Positions 5,354 through 6,098 of a stretch of DNA of 6,098 bases are shown here, piece after piece. The position numbers and the translations under genes were made by a program. Below the pieces are notes generated by a model. It searched no databases, had not been told where the DNA came from, and saw only the letters and a program-made list of their open reading frames with translations. The DNA is taken from the NCBI GenBank assembly GCA_003157225.1, contig PMIZ01000375.1, positions 10,955 to 17,052 of the forward strand, read 5' to 3'. Origin of the DNA: Actinomycetota bacterium. GTDB lineage: Bacteria > Actinomycetota > Thermoleophilia > RBG-16-64-13. The number at the start of each line of letters is the position of its first letter. Within the stretch, counting starts at the first letter, position 1.

Positions 5354-6098
5354 CTACTTACCCATGATCCCTTTAGGCCTGGCCAGGAGCCCCACGATGA
5401 AGATCACGTAGAACGCGATCATGGTCCAGGACGGTTGGAAGTACGTGACGAGCGCGGAGACCAGTCCCAGAATGACACCACCTATCATGGCTCCGGAGAT
5501 ACTGCCAAGGCCTCCCAGCACGACCACGACTATGGCGATCACCGTGTACCCGAGCCCCATTGACGTCTGGATGCTGAGCAGCGTGCTGATCAGCGTGCCG
5601 GCGATGCCCGCCAGAGCTACGCCCAGGCCAAAGCAAATGGCCAGCACCGAATGGATGTTGACCCCCATGAGTCCGGCCGTCGCCGGATCCTGCGCCGAGG
5701 CTCGTATGGCTTTGCCGAGACGTGTGCGGGCGAGGAAGAAGTAGAAGGCCGCGCCCAGCACGATGACGAAGCCCAACGCGGCCAGACGGTTGACGGGGAT
5801 CTGCGCTCCCGTGACGACCCTGTTGAGAAAGGAATAACTCTGGTTGTTCGCGCCCCAGATGAGCCGCGCTAAATTCTGCACGATGTAGTAGAGCCCAAAC
5901 GAGGCGAGCAAAGACTTGCCCTCGAATACGTCGATCGACGGTGAGGTGTCCATGAGACGCCGGAAGAGCGTCGAATGCAGCACCCAGCCGAACACGAAAC
6001 AGATTGGACCCGTGACCACGACCGACACGAGCGGGTTGAGATGGGCGGAGCCAAGCAACCAGAACGTGATGAAAGCGCCGACCATGATGAACTCGCCG
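5354..6098 (-). CDS. livH: LivH-type permease of a branched-chain amino acid/amide ABC importer (5' partial)
   Basis: An inner-membrane permease subunit, of which 247 residues are visible. The frame stays open to the window edge and begins GEFIMVGAF, which matches the first LivH hallmark found about 40-55 residues into the protein, so the internal ATG at 6085 is not the true start. Other hallmarks are SFGLYYIVQNLARLIWG (67-83), GKAIRASAQDPATAGLMGVN (128-147, the loop facing the ATPases), and VVVLGGLGSISGAMIGG (191-207) near the C-terminus, with PKGIMGK as the end. Hydrophobic segments fit 6 or more membrane helices in the visible part. The TAG stop is immediately followed by the livM ATG. Any substrate-binding protein gene would be expected further upstream, outside the window. 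Confidence 0.95.
   Translation of the reverse strand, partial: GEFIMVGAFITFWLLGSAHLNPLVSVVVTGPICFVFGWVLHSTLFRRLMDTSPSIDVFEGKSLLASFGLYYIVQNLARLIWGANNQSYSFLNRVVTGAQIPVNRLAALGFVIVLGAAFYFFLARTRLGKAIRASAQDPATAGLMGVNIHSVLAICFGLGVALAGIAGTLISTLLSIQTSMGLGYTVIAIVVVVLGGLGSISGAMIGGVILGLVSALVTYFQPSWTMIAFYVIFIVGLLARPKGIMGK

Overview
The window is ordinary GC-rich bacterial DNA (roughly 60% G+C by eye). Its main content is seven same-direction minus-strand genes. Read in transcription order from high to low coordinates, they are a 5'-truncated livH-type permease (5354 to the window edge), livM-type permease (4259-5353), livG-type ATPase (3535-4272), livF-type ATPase (2844-3548), a HAD-superfamily phosphatase (2145-2780), and two tandem 'cyclase family' metal hydrolases (1184-1996 and 370-1152). 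Nothing here fixes the species. Dense packing, Shine-Dalgarno sites on most genes and a HAAT-type (branched-chain amino acid/amide) ABC transporter beside small catabolic hydrolases would suit many free-living Proteobacteria, Actinobacteria or related high-GC lineages.

The transporter genes are extremely compact. The livH stop abuts the livM start (TAGATG), and livM/livG and livG/livF each overlap by exactly 14 nt, which implies one translationally coupled mRNA. The periplasmic substrate-binding protein and the first ~45-55 residues of LivH lie outside the window. After livF there is a 63-nt gap containing a perfect 13-bp inverted repeat. Its 11-nt loop holds the HAD gene's ATG exactly in the centre, which is the most striking non-coding signal here. 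After the HAD gene a 147-148 nt gap precedes the first cyclase. This gap holds a small hairpin just past the HAD stop and a pair of TTGTGGTA direct repeats 21 bp apart around a possible -10 box, so the cyclase pair may have its own promoter and regulator.

The working model (inference) is a transport-plus-hydrolysis module. The ABC system imports an amino-acid-like, amide or small carboxylate compound, and the cyclase pair hydrolyses an amide, lactam, lactone or N-formyl bond. The HAD phosphatase has no obvious place in the pathway. The two cyclases are diverged paralogues. One has Cys for Gly and the other Asn for the metal-ligand Asp in the HxGTHxDxPxH motif, so their specificity or activity may differ.

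Positions 1-369 are the convergent end region. A Thr/Ala-rich C-terminal tail of a plus-strand gene ends at 91, and a very strong plus-strand intrinsic terminator sits at 190-229. About 140 nt of C-rich (on the minus strand) spacer follows before the cyclase stop codon. No rRNA, tRNA, CRISPR or mobile element was seen. I found no clearly undescribed system; the best leads are the start-codon-in-loop hairpin and the paired variant cyclases.
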